Assembly: GCA_902479835.1 (NCBI GenBank)
Contig: CABSQC010000030.1
Location: 1 to 8,986 of the forward strand
Direction of reading: 5' to 3'
Source of the DNA: an uncultured Streptococcus sp.
GTDB lineage: Bacteria; Bacillota; Bacilli; Lactobacillales; Streptococcaceae
Length of the DNA: 8,986 nt
Under the pieces are notes generated by a model. The model made no database searches, was not told where the DNA came from, and worked only from the letters and a program-made list of their open reading frames with translations. Below are positions 1-6,644 of this stretch, in pieces. The translations under genes were made by a program, and so were the position numbers. Every line of letters starts with the position of its first letter. Within the stretch, counting starts at the first letter, position 1.

Positions 1-82
1 ATTTTATGCATATTTCTCCCGCTTGGTTTTTTATCAATAATTAGGAATATAAAAACCAACAAAACCCTTGATTATTATACCG

Positions 83-111
83 TTGACAAGTTTTTCAAAA
101 ACCTGTATGAT
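83..111 (+). promoter_or_regulatory. Sigma-A-type promoter of the vWA surface protein
   Basis: A perfect -35 hexamer TTGACA (83-88) is followed after exactly 17 bases by the -10 hexamer TATGAT (106-111), so transcription should start near 118. The spacer contains a perfect 13-base dyad, GTTTTTCAAAAAC (90-102). The promoter position rules out any translation start upstream of about 118 and so supports the TTG start at 143. Confidence 0.8.
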
Positions 112-130
112 AGAAAAAAGTTTATTAAAA

Positions 131-135
131 AGGGG
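131..135 (+). promoter_or_regulatory. Ribosome binding site that decides a TTG start
   Basis: AGGGG lies 7 bases upstream of an in-frame TTG at 143. The only upstream in-frame ATG (107) lies inside the -10 element and cannot be in the transcript. This is the best-spaced start and puts a signal peptide right at the N terminus. Confidence 0.75.
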
Positions 136-142
136 ACGTATT

Positions 143-1561
143 TTGACAAAATATACTATTTCACGTAAACAAACTTTAACTTTAGCTTCCGTTGTTTTAG
201 GAACGGTCTTCACAGGGACTACTATTGCTTCTGCTGATGACGTTGCACCTAGCACAACCCAAGCTGCTCCTGCAGCTACTACAGCAGCAAAATCACCTAT
301 CACCGCTGCAACAGAAGAAATCACCGCCAAAGCCAATACACCAGTTGTTCCCGCTGATAAAGCAAAAGCTGGAGATGTCATTGCTGTGGACGTCAAGAAA
401 ACTGGCCCATCTGCTAAAACAGACGGCGCAGACACCACCACTACTTCAACAGCAACTATCAAAACGACTAGCTTAGCCGATCAAGACACACCTGTTGGCA
501 CTTCAAAACCAGTGTCATCTACCAAGACAGCTACATCAACTAAAGAAACAGCTGACTACACTGAGACAACTACAGAAACCGTCAATAAAACAACTCTAGT
601 CGAAGTGACAAAAGAAGCAGATGTCATCAATAAAAAAGAAGTCCAAGCAACATCAGACATCGTCTTTGTCATTGATAAATCAACTTCAATGGATTCCCAC
701 ATCAATGATACAATGAAGAATGTCGAGACCTTTGTTCGAAATCTTTCTGCTAAAAATATTCAAGCTCGTTTAGGGTTGGTTGAATATGAAGACTCAAAAC
801 AAACAAAATACCACGATTTTAATGGATCAAAATTCACAACGGATCCAGAAAGTTTCATTTCCGCTCTGAAAACCATCAAAACTTATGGTGCTGATGAAAA
901 TGCTACTGTTCCATTGCACCACATCGCTACTTCAGCGGACTACAACTGGGGGACTGGGGCAAACAACCATCGCTTTGCTTTCTTGATTACAGATGAGGAC
1001 ATTGATCTTACAAAGGATACACCAACAAAAGAAGCGACACTGAAAGCCCTTCAAGATGCTGGTATCTCTTTGACAGTGGTTGGTGAAACACGTGAAAAAA
1101 AAGACTTTGATCCATTGGTCAATGGAACAAATGGTCTCTACCTAGATATCGACAAAAACTTTGCTAACTTGTTGAACGTTCAATTTGCCAATAAAGTCGT
1201 TGAAACCGTTCAAAAAGGTCGTGTCTTCAAGGTACAAACAGACAAATATGAGTTGATTTCAAAAACTCATCGCGTGGCGAAAGCAAAACCACAAACACCT
1301 AGCATCCAAACGCCTGCAACACCGACTCCTACTCCTCAAAAACCGGCTGTTGTAACCCCTGTGAAACCGGCTGTATTCACACCAGCTAAAAACGAGCCTG
1401 CCAAAACAGCAGTCTATATCGCACCTGCAGCTCTTCCTCAAAAAGAAGCAAGTCTTCCAAATACAGGAAGCAAAAACTCCATTGCTTTGACGACTCTAGG
1501 TCTTGGTCTTCTTAGCATGGGTGCTGCCTTTGGACTCTCTCGTAAAACAAAAAAAGACTAA
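143..1561 (+). CDS. LPXTG cell-wall-anchored protein with a von Willebrand A (vWA) domain
   Basis: This 472-residue surface protein is predicted to be exported by Sec and attached to peptidoglycan by sortase A. Residues 1-31 form a signal peptide (TISRKQTLTLASVVLG core, a degenerate YSIRK-type motif) with probable cleavage at ASA|DD. Residues 32-165 are Ala/Thr/Lys-rich, low complexity and probably an extended stalk. A vWA domain spans about 170-360. Its metal-ion-dependent adhesion site is visible as DKSTS (Asp178, Ser180, Ser182), a candidate Thr255 and FLITDE (Asp284). A short Pro/Thr-rich wall-spanning segment (about 384-420) has KPAVVTP/KPAVFTP-like repeats. LPNTG (438-442), a hydrophobic helix and an RKTKKD tail end the protein. 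In this family vWA domains usually bind host or bacterial ligands; the ligand here is unknown. The gene is monocistronic, between its own promoter and terminator. No Cna-B or isopeptide pilus modules are seen, so an adhesin is more likely than a pilus tip protein. Confidence 0.9.
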   Translation: MTKYTISRKQTLTLASVVLGTVFTGTTIASADDVAPSTTQAAPAATTAAKSPITAATEEITAKANTPVVPADKAKAGDVIAVDVKKTGPSAKTDGADTTTTSTATIKTTSLADQDTPVGTSKPVSSTKTATSTKETADYTETTTETVNKTTLVEVTKEADVINKKEVQATSDIVFVIDKSTSMDSHINDTMKNVETFVRNLSAKNIQARLGLVEYEDSKQTKYHDFNGSKFTTDPESFISALKTIKTYGADENATVPLHHIATSADYNWGTGANNHRFAFLITDEDIDLTKDTPTKEATLKALQDAGISLTVVGETREKKDFDPLVNGTNGLYLDIDKNFANLLNVQFANKVVETVQKGRVFKVQTDKYELISKTHRVAKAKPQTPSIQTPATPTPTPQKPAVVTPVKPAVFTPAKNEPAKTAVYIAPAALPQKEASLPNTGSKNSIALTTLGLGLLSMGAAFGLSRKTKKD

Positions 1562-1565
1562 CATG

Positions 1566-1596
1566 AAAAAGCCTAATCAAATGATTAGGCCTTTTT
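1566..1596 (+). terminator. Intrinsic terminator of the vWA protein gene
   Basis: An 8-bp perfect stem, GCCTAATC (1571-1578) with GATTAGGC (1583-1590), has an AAAT loop. It is preceded by five A and followed by CTTTTT (1591-1596). It starts 9 bases after the stop codon. Confidence 0.85.
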
Positions 1597-1682
1597 AGCT
1601 CGGTACGAATGATTCCTGTTTGCCATTTCCATTTGAAAGTAGAAATCTTCAGCTTCTACCAAAAGATTCTTGTCCTCCGCTA

Positions 1683-1691
1683 TGATATAAT
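1683..1691 (+). promoter_or_regulatory. Extended -10 promoter of the helicase gene
   Basis: TGATATAAT (1683-1691) fits the extended -10 consensus TGnTATAAT. No good -35 hexamer is seen at 16-18 bases upstream, as is common for extended -10 promoters. Transcription would start near 1698, giving a leader of about 20 bases that contains the ribosome binding site. Confidence 0.65.
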
Positions 1692-1716
1692 GGGGACAGT
1701 ACAAGGGAGGAAACCA

Positions 1717-4431
1717 ATGTTACAAGAACTAGCCTTTACAGGCCAATGGAGACACTATCAAAAACGCGTTCTCGATAAGAGTGACGCTTTTATGGCGGAT
1801 GGCCACCTGCATTTGGTAGCAGCTCCTGGCTCTGGAAAAACAACCTTGGGTATCGAATTTATCCGGCGCTTTGGGCAACCAACTCTTATCCTTGCACCTA
1901 CAGTCACGATTCGCCAGCAATGGGTGGACCGGATTGTCCAAGCATTCTTGAAAGATGAAAGCCAAGCGGAGCACTTGATTTCGCAAGACTTAAAACATCC
2001 TAAGCTGATTACTGTGGCTACCTATCAGGCCCTACACAGTGCTATGAATCAAGTCGTCGGTCAATCGCAAGCTGAAGATACCGATGACCAGGCAGAGATT
2101 GAAACATTTGATTTTAAAGGCTTTGATATCTTTACTACTTTCAAAGCCATCTCACTTGGGACCCTTTGTTTAGATGAATGTCACCACTTGCGCAATGAAT
2201 GGTGGAAGAGCTTGGAAGCCTTTCGTCAAGCCTTCCCTGACTTAAAGATGATCTCCCTCACCGCCACCCCTCCCTATGAAGGGGATCCTGCCCTTTGGGA
2301 TCGCTATATCCGCATGTGTGGTGAGATCGATGAGGAAATTACGGTTCCCGAATTGGTCAAGGAAGACACCCTTTGTCCCCACCAAGACTATGTCTACTTT
2401 GCCTTTCCAACCAAGGAAGAGCAAGAGCAGTTGGACGCTTTTAGCCAACAAAAGAATGCTCTCTTGCAACAACTGACTTCCGATCCCCTCTTTTGCCAAT
2501 ACCTCCAAACCTGCCAGGCCTTATCTGGTCAGATCAGCGATGATGAATTGCTCAATGAGCCCAAGTATCTCTCTGCTACCCTGATCTTTCTTCGAAGCAG
2601 GGGAATCGCCTTTCCCAAACGTTTCCAGGACCTTTTAGGAGCTAAAAAACTACCTGCTTTCACCATGGACTGGCTTGAAATTCTCCTGCAAGGCCTGCTC
2701 TTTCAGGTACCTCATTGGTACAATCTACCAGAGGAATATGAGAAACAAGTCCTCCATGAATTAAAAGCAGCTAGTTTAATCGATCGAAAACAAATCAAAC
2801 TAGTCCGCAACAAAAAACAAGACCTCCTGCTGAATCAATCCCTCGGAAAACTCAATGCGGTTCGAGAGATTTTCAAGGCGGAATACCAGGCTCTTGGAAG
2901 CCAACTGCGCCAACTGGTTTTAACAGACTATATTCGCCAAGAGTTTGAAGTTCATCTCGGGGACAAGGATGCCCAATTCACTCAGTTGGGAGTGCTCTCT
3001 TATTTCGAATCCATTCGCAGTGAAAGCATAGAGCTATCGACTCCTCCTGCCATCGCTGTCTTAACAGGTAGTATCGTCATCATCCCAACAGTTGCTAAGT
3101 CAAGAATAGAAGAGCTTCTAGGAGTGGATCGACTGACTTACCAAAATGTCGGCCAATTATCTCCTGATGACTTTCTCAAGGTTCGCTTGGTAGGTTCGCA
3201 ACATGATTTGGTGACAGCTGTGACCCAGCTCTTTCAAGAGGGACTCATCCAAGTTGTCATTGGAACCAAGTCTCTTCTAGGAGAAGGCTGGGATGCTCCT
3301 TGTGTCAACTCCCTGATCCTAGCGAGCTTTGTCGGTAGCTTTATGCTCAGCAACCAAATGCGTGGTCGTGCCATCCGAGTATGGCCTGAGGATCCAGACA
3401 AGACCAGTAACATCTGGCATCTGGTCTCCATCAATCTTTCCCTAAAGAAATGGTATGAAAAGTCAGATCTTGAAAAGGAAGAGATCGAAGCCATCACTGA
3501 TCAGCTGAAACAATACAGTCCTGATCTGGAGCTCTTAGAAAGACGGATGAAGCAATTTTTAGGCCTCCACTACAAGGAACCCTTTATCGAATCCGGTATC
3601 GAGCGTCTGGCCTTTGACAATATCCGCTATACTAAAAAACAGTTACAGAAACTCAACGAAGAGACCTTAGAGCGCTCTACCTATCGTCAAGAACTCCGGG
3701 ATGGCTGGCAAAAAGCTCTTCCGATTCTGGAGAATATGGAGATTGCAAACGAGGTACAAGTGGATAAACACTTCCTGCCTCTGGCCCTATTTTTTGATGC
3801 TAGAAAGCTCGCTCGTTGGCTGACGGCTGCTACTTTGACCGATTCTTTCGCCAACCTGATTTACTATTCACATAGAGGTGGATGGAATACAGGGTCTCTT
3901 ATTCTTCTATTCGTCTTAGCTGTTCTCGCACTCCTTGCTTGGCTCCGCTACTACCTCTATAAGAGTCCTTATAAACGGCTAGAGGTCTTTGGCCAGGCCA
4001 TTCACCAAGCTTTACTCCTTTCTGGCCAGATCCAGACCCAGGAGACCCGCATCCAAGTGGTCCGAGATAGAAAGGATGCCATCAACACGCTGATCTATAT
4101 GAAGGGCGGAACCATGCGGGAGAAGGAACTCTTCTCGCAAACCATGATCGAATTCTTCGCACCGATTGAAAATCAGCGTTATATCCTGAAAGCACAGGAA
4201 AAGGTATCCGATCAAACAGAATATTTCGCTGTACCAAGCCTCTTTGACAAACGGAAAGAGGATGCCCAAGCCTTTGTGGAGCAAATCCGAAAGAGCCTAG
4301 GTAAGTATGACCTCGTCTATACCCGAAGTGCCGAAGGTCGCGCTATTCTCCTTGATGCGCGCATTAAGGCCTTAGCTAATAAACAAGAGCGCACCTTCAC
4401 CAAGAAACAAGTGATGTCGGATTTGAAGTAA
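1717..4431 (+). CDS. Superfamily II DEAD/DEAH-type helicase with a C-terminal membrane segment
   Basis: This 904-residue protein has a complete SF2 helicase core. Visible motifs are Walker A GSGKT (38-42), motif Ia LAPT (59-62), a DECH box (153-156), motif III SLTAT followed by PP (180-186), LVLTDYI at the start of the second RecA lobe (400-406), GEGWDAP (522-528) and QMRGRAIR with the arginine finger (547-554). ATP hydrolysis on DNA or RNA is therefore expected. About 190 mostly helical residues are inserted between the lobes. After the core, a strong hydrophobic helix (about 727-747) is followed by a basic stretch (RYYLYKSPYKR) and a soluble-looking 150-residue tail that I do not recognise. 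ATG 1717 is chosen because AAGGGAGG ends 6 bases upstream and the -10 element lies just before it; a frame-open start at 1609 would precede the promoter. The gene stands alone between its promoter and a two-way terminator. The substrate and the pathway (repair, defence or other) cannot be told from the sequence. Confidence 0.85.
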   Translation: MLQELAFTGQWRHYQKRVLDKSDAFMADGHLHLVAAPGSGKTTLGIEFIRRFGQPTLILAPTVTIRQQWVDRIVQAFLKDESQAEHLISQDLKHPKLITVATYQALHSAMNQVVGQSQAEDTDDQAEIETFDFKGFDIFTTFKAISLGTLCLDECHHLRNEWWKSLEAFRQAFPDLKMISLTATPPYEGDPALWDRYIRMCGEIDEEITVPELVKEDTLCPHQDYVYFAFPTKEEQEQLDAFSQQKNALLQQLTSDPLFCQYLQTCQALSGQISDDELLNEPKYLSATLIFLRSRGIAFPKRFQDLLGAKKLPAFTMDWLEILLQGLLFQVPHWYNLPEEYEKQVLHELKAASLIDRKQIKLVRNKKQDLLLNQSLGKLNAVREIFKAEYQALGSQLRQLVLTDYIRQEFEVHLGDKDAQFTQLGVLSYFESIRSESIELSTPPAIAVLTGSIVIIPTVAKSRIEELLGVDRLTYQNVGQLSPDDFLKVRLVGSQHDLVTAVTQLFQEGLIQVVIGTKSLLGEGWDAPCVNSLILASFVGSFMLSNQMRGRAIRVWPEDPDKTSNIWHLVSINLSLKKWYEKSDLEKEEIEAITDQLKQYSPDLELLERRMKQFLGLHYKEPFIESGIERLAFDNIRYTKKQLQKLNEETLERSTYRQELRDGWQKALPILENMEIANEVQVDKHFLPLALFFDARKLARWLTAATLTDSFANLIYYSHRGGWNTGSLILLFVLAVLALLAWLRYYLYKSPYKRLEVFGQAIHQALLLSGQIQTQETRIQVVRDRKDAINTLIYMKGGTMREKELFSQTMIEFFAPIENQRYILKAQEKVSDQTEYFAVPSLFDKRKEDAQAFVEQIRKSLGKYDLVYTRSAEGRAILLDARIKALANKQERTFTKKQVMSDLK

Positions 4432-4452
4432 AAATTTATTTCACAATAAAAG

Positions 4453-4487
4453 AAAAGTCTAGTAGATTCATTTCTACTAGACTTTTT
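4453..4487. terminator. Bidirectional terminator between helicase and alcohol dehydrogenase
   Basis: A perfect 14-bp stem, AAAAGTCTAGTAGA (4453-4466) with its complement (4473-4486), encloses a 6-base loop. The A-rich left and T-rich right flanks give a U tract on either strand, so it can end both convergent genes: the helicase stops at 4431 and the dehydrogenase at 4490. Confidence 0.85.
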
Positions 4488-4489
4488 CG

Positions 4490-5527
4490 TTACTCAATCA
4501 CAATCATAGCCTTAATAGTCTTGCGTTCATCCATATCTTTATAAGCTTGATCAATCTCATCCAAGCTATAGCTATGAGTGAAGACACGTCCTGGATTGAT
4601 ATCGCCATCCAGAACGGCCTTGAGCAAGAACTGCTTGTCATAGGTGGTGACAGAGGCTGCTCCACCTGCCACAGAAATATTTTGGGCAAAGGTCGAACCT
4701 AGAGCACGGTTCTTGTAATGAGGCACACCGACAAAACCTAAACGTCCACCATTGTGAAGGACCCCAAGGGCTTGATCGACAGCTGCTGCGGTACCGACAC
4801 ATTCAAGAGCTGCATCTGCTCCTCCACCAAGGATTTCACGAACCTTGGCGATGCCTTCCTCACCACGCTCTGCGATGACTGCAGTTGCACCAAATTCCAA
4901 AGCCATTTGTTGGCGGTCTTGGTGACGACTCATAAGGACAATTTGCGATGCTCCACGCATCTTAGCTGCGATGACCGCACATTGACCTACAGCTCCATCC
5001 CCGATAACGACAACCTTGTCACCTTTTTGCACATTAGCTACACGCGCCGCATGGTAGCCTGTCGGCATGACATCTGCCAGCGTCAAGAAGGATTTGAGCA
5101 TGGCTTCTGTATAATCAGACGGTTGCCCTGGAATTTTGACAAGAGCCCAGTTAGCATATTCGAAGCGCATGTACTCTGCTTGGACCCCATCAGACCAGTT
5201 GCTCCCGATATGGCGGTCACACGTCCCATCATAGCCAGCACGACAGGCATCACACTCCCCACAACCATGAGTGAAAGGGGCGATGACAAAGTCTCCCGGT
5301 TTCACCGTTGTAATAGCTTCTCCGATTTCTTCAACGATCCCAATAGCTTCGTGCCCACTATTTTGATGGCCGGCTTCAATATCAGGATTACGGTAGCTCC
5401 ATAGATCGGATCCACAAACACAGGTACGAACGATGCGGAGAATAACATCATCCGGTGCTTCGATGCGTGGACGTTCTACTTCTACTAGACCCACTTGCCC
5501 AGCTTTTGTATAAACTGTTTTCTTCAT
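4490..5527 (-). CDS. Zinc-dependent medium-chain alcohol dehydrogenase
   Basis: This 345-residue protein of the zinc-containing MDR family (COG1063-like) should oxidise an alcohol or reduce an aldehyde with a nicotinamide cofactor in the cytosol. The catalytic zinc ligands are seen as Cys38 in CVCGSD and His59-Glu60 in GHE. The structural zinc site is the four-cysteine loop C89, C92, C95 and C103. The Rossmann glycine motif GDGAVG is at 176-181. The strand after it ends in LMSRH rather than an acidic residue, which suggests NADP(H) preference; this is inference. The length is normal for the family. The start has a modest site (GTAGG, 8 bases upstream). It lies 78 bp behind czcD on the same strand. 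In pneumococcus a related dehydrogenase, AdhC, sits at this locus under the MerR-type regulator NmlR and works in carbonyl and nitrosative stress. Orthology to AdhC is likely from context but is not proven here. Confidence 0.88.
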   Translation of the reverse strand: MKKTVYTKAGQVGLVEVERPRIEAPDDVILRIVRTCVCGSDLWSYRNPDIEAGHQNSGHEAIGIVEEIGEAITTVKPGDFVIAPFTHGCGECDACRAGYDGTCDRHIGSNWSDGVQAEYMRFEYANWALVKIPGQPSDYTEAMLKSFLTLADVMPTGYHAARVANVQKGDKVVVIGDGAVGQCAVIAAKMRGASQIVLMSRHQDRQQMALEFGATAVIAERGEEGIAKVREILGGGADAALECVGTAAAVDQALGVLHNGGRLGFVGVPHYKNRALGSTFAQNISVAGGAASVTTYDKQFLLKAVLDGDINPGRVFTHSYSLDEIDQAYKDMDERKTIKAMIVIE

Positions 5528-5562
5528 AGGAACAACCTACTTTCTATTGCTTACTTACCTAC

Positions 5563-5568
5563 AGTATA
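5563..5568 (-). promoter_or_regulatory. Possible -10 element for the alcohol dehydrogenase
   Basis: Read on the minus strand, TATACT lies about 35 bases before the ATG in the short czcD-dehydrogenase gap. No convincing -35 is found at 16-20 bases upstream. The gene could equally be read through from czcD, since no terminator lies between them. Confidence 0.35.
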
Positions 5569-5605
5569 CACTTTTTCTTAGGCTTCTGCTCGTACCAACT
5601 CGTCA

Positions 5606-6511
5606 TTAATGATGGTGATGATCATGCCCATGACCTTGATCCACTTCCAGTTCTTCGATATTTCGCTTGTGGGCTCGGTGGGTTGCCAAGTCTTCATCGA
5701 CCTCAATGGTGACGTTTTGAAAGCCACAATCTTTGAGCAAGGTACGAATCGATTCTTTACAAACCTCCATGTGGTTGACATGCTCTAGACAAACATGGAC
5801 AATGGCGTTTTTTTCCAAACCATCCATGGTCCACAGATTGAGCTGGTTGATACTAGCCACATGGTCCAACTGCTCCAAATCACTCTTAACTTGCTGGATA
5901 TCTACTCCTTCTGGTACAGCATCGAGGAAAATCCTGAGCGTGCTCCAAAAACGTGGAATGGCTTTTGACAGAATAAAGATGGAAATGGCAAGAGATAAGA
6001 GCGGATCCAGAATATACCAGTCGGTAAATCGGAGAACAATGGCCATTAGGATAACAGCCACCCAACCCAAGGTATCTTCCAGAAAATGCAGGCTGAGAAT
6101 GGATTCGTTCTTGGTTTGTCCTTTGCGAATGACGAGACTCGCTAGCACATTGATGCTGACGGCTATGATTCCAAGCCAGAGGATGCCCTCATCGTTGACA
6201 GGTTGTGGGTGAACCAATTTCGTTATATTTTCCAAAATGACCAGAACAGACCCTGTCATGAGAATCACAGCTGTTACCATGGCCCCTAAAAGGCTAAAGC
6301 GCTTGTAGCCCAAGGTATAGTGGCTGTCTTCTTCACGATTGGAAATACTCTCCAAAAAGGCGGAGATCCCAATAGCGATTGCATCCCCCAAGTCATGGAC
6401 CGAATCCGCAAGGACTGCACTGGATCCAAAAATCCCTCCTGCAATAAACTCAACAATGGCATAACTCAAATTCAAGAAAAAAGCGATCCAGACCGCATGT
6501 TTTGTCTTCAT
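5606..6511 (-). CDS. czcD: CzcD-type cation diffusion facilitator (zinc efflux)
   Basis: This 301-residue CDF-family membrane protein is expected to export Zn2+ in exchange for protons. Six hydrophobic segments span about residues 8-185. The transport site is seen as His39 and Asp43 in helix 2 (ADSVHDLGD) and His142 and Asp146 in helix 5 (HFLED). This HD-HD set is typical of zinc-transporting members. The TLGYKR loop (about 66-71) is also characteristic. Residues about 200-275 form the cytosolic CDF dimerisation domain. The chain ends in a His-rich tail, HGHDHHHH (294-301), which may hold metal. AGAGGA lies 9 bases before the ATG. It is divergent from a TetR regulator and shares with it a gap containing two palindromic operators, matching the SczA-CzcD zinc-resistance pair of S. 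pneumoniae. A dehydrogenase gene follows on the same strand. Confidence 0.9.
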   Translation of the reverse strand: MKTKHAVWIAFFLNLSYAIVEFIAGGIFGSSAVLADSVHDLGDAIAIGISAFLESISNREEDSHYTLGYKRFSLLGAMVTAVILMTGSVLVILENITKLVHPQPVNDEGILWLGIIAVSINVLASLVIRKGQTKNESILSLHFLEDTLGWVAVILMAIVLRFTDWYILDPLLSLAISIFILSKAIPRFWSTLRIFLDAVPEGVDIQQVKSDLEQLDHVASINQLNLWTMDGLEKNAIVHVCLEHVNHMEVCKESIRTLLKDCGFQNVTIEVDEDLATHRAHKRNIEELEVDQGHGHDHHHH

Positions 6512-6525
6512 AATCCTTAATCCTC

Positions 6526-6534
6526 TGATATAAT
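6526..6534 (+). promoter_or_regulatory. Extended -10 promoter, probably for sczA
   Basis: TGATATAAT (6526-6534) is the same extended -10 pattern as upstream of the helicase. It would start transcription rightwards near 6541, at the edge of operator 1. On the opposite strand the same bases read TATTATA and could serve czcD, though a start there would cut into the czcD ribosome binding site. No clear -35 exists on either strand. Confidence 0.45.
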
Positions 6535-6540
6535 AGATTC

Positions 6541-6557
6541 ATGAACATCATGTTCAT
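6541..6557. promoter_or_regulatory. Probable SczA operator 1
   Basis: ATGAACATCATGTTCAT is a perfect inverted repeat (8+1+8). Its core TGAACATCATGTTCA closely matches the second palindrome at 6620. It lies 30 bases upstream of czcD, overlapping the expected czcD promoter region. SczA in S. pneumoniae is known to use two sites in the czcD promoter, one for zinc-dependent activation and one for repression without zinc. Which role this site has cannot be told here. Confidence 0.75.
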
Positions 6558-6619
6558 TATCTATTATCCAATACTATCAACAGAAAGGATAGGAGCAAAC
6601 TGTTTAGGGTGTACGTTAC

Positions 6620-6634
6620 TGAACAATTTGTTCA
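6620..6634. promoter_or_regulatory. Probable SczA operator 2
   Basis: TGAACAATTTGTTCA is a perfect 7+1+7 inverted repeat with the same TGAACA/TGTTCA half-sites as operator 1. The centres are 78 bp apart (6549 and 6627), near 7.4 helical turns. It ends 10 bases before the ATG at 6645, so it could also control sczA itself. Confidence 0.7.
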
Positions 6635-6644
6635 AATTGTCCAT

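Noticed and set aside
23..59. A/T-rich inverted repeat, TTGGTTTTT with AAAAACCAA
   Set aside because: The 9-bp stem has a long loop of about 19 bases and no T tract on either side, so it does not look like a terminator. It may be upstream DNA structure only.
34..462. 142-codon open frame on the minus strand opposite the vWA protein
   Set aside because: It is an Ala/Val-rich low-complexity mirror of the Thr/Ala-rich stalk codons, has no ribosome binding site, and runs against a clear promoter.
1340..1390. Repeated KPAVVTP/KPAVFTP units as a possible tandem repeat array
   Set aside because: Only two or three degenerate copies exist. This is an ordinary Pro-rich wall-spanning segment.
1639..1659. 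Small hairpin GTAGAA/TTCTAC before the helicase promoter
   Set aside because: A 6-bp stem with a 9-base loop and no T tract is within chance expectation.
1609..1716. Upstream extension of the helicase frame to ATG 1609
   Set aside because: This start precedes the -10 promoter element and lacks a ribosome binding site; ATG 1717 has an excellent one.
4754..5404. 216-codon plus-strand frame opposite the alcohol dehydrogenase
   Set aside because: It is antisense to a gene with complete zinc-site and Rossmann motifs. Its translation is rich in Cys, Ser and Thr with no domain pattern.
5733..6212. 159-codon plus-strand frame opposite czcD
   Set aside because: Shadow of a well-supported CDF transporter; no ribosome binding site or recognisable domain.
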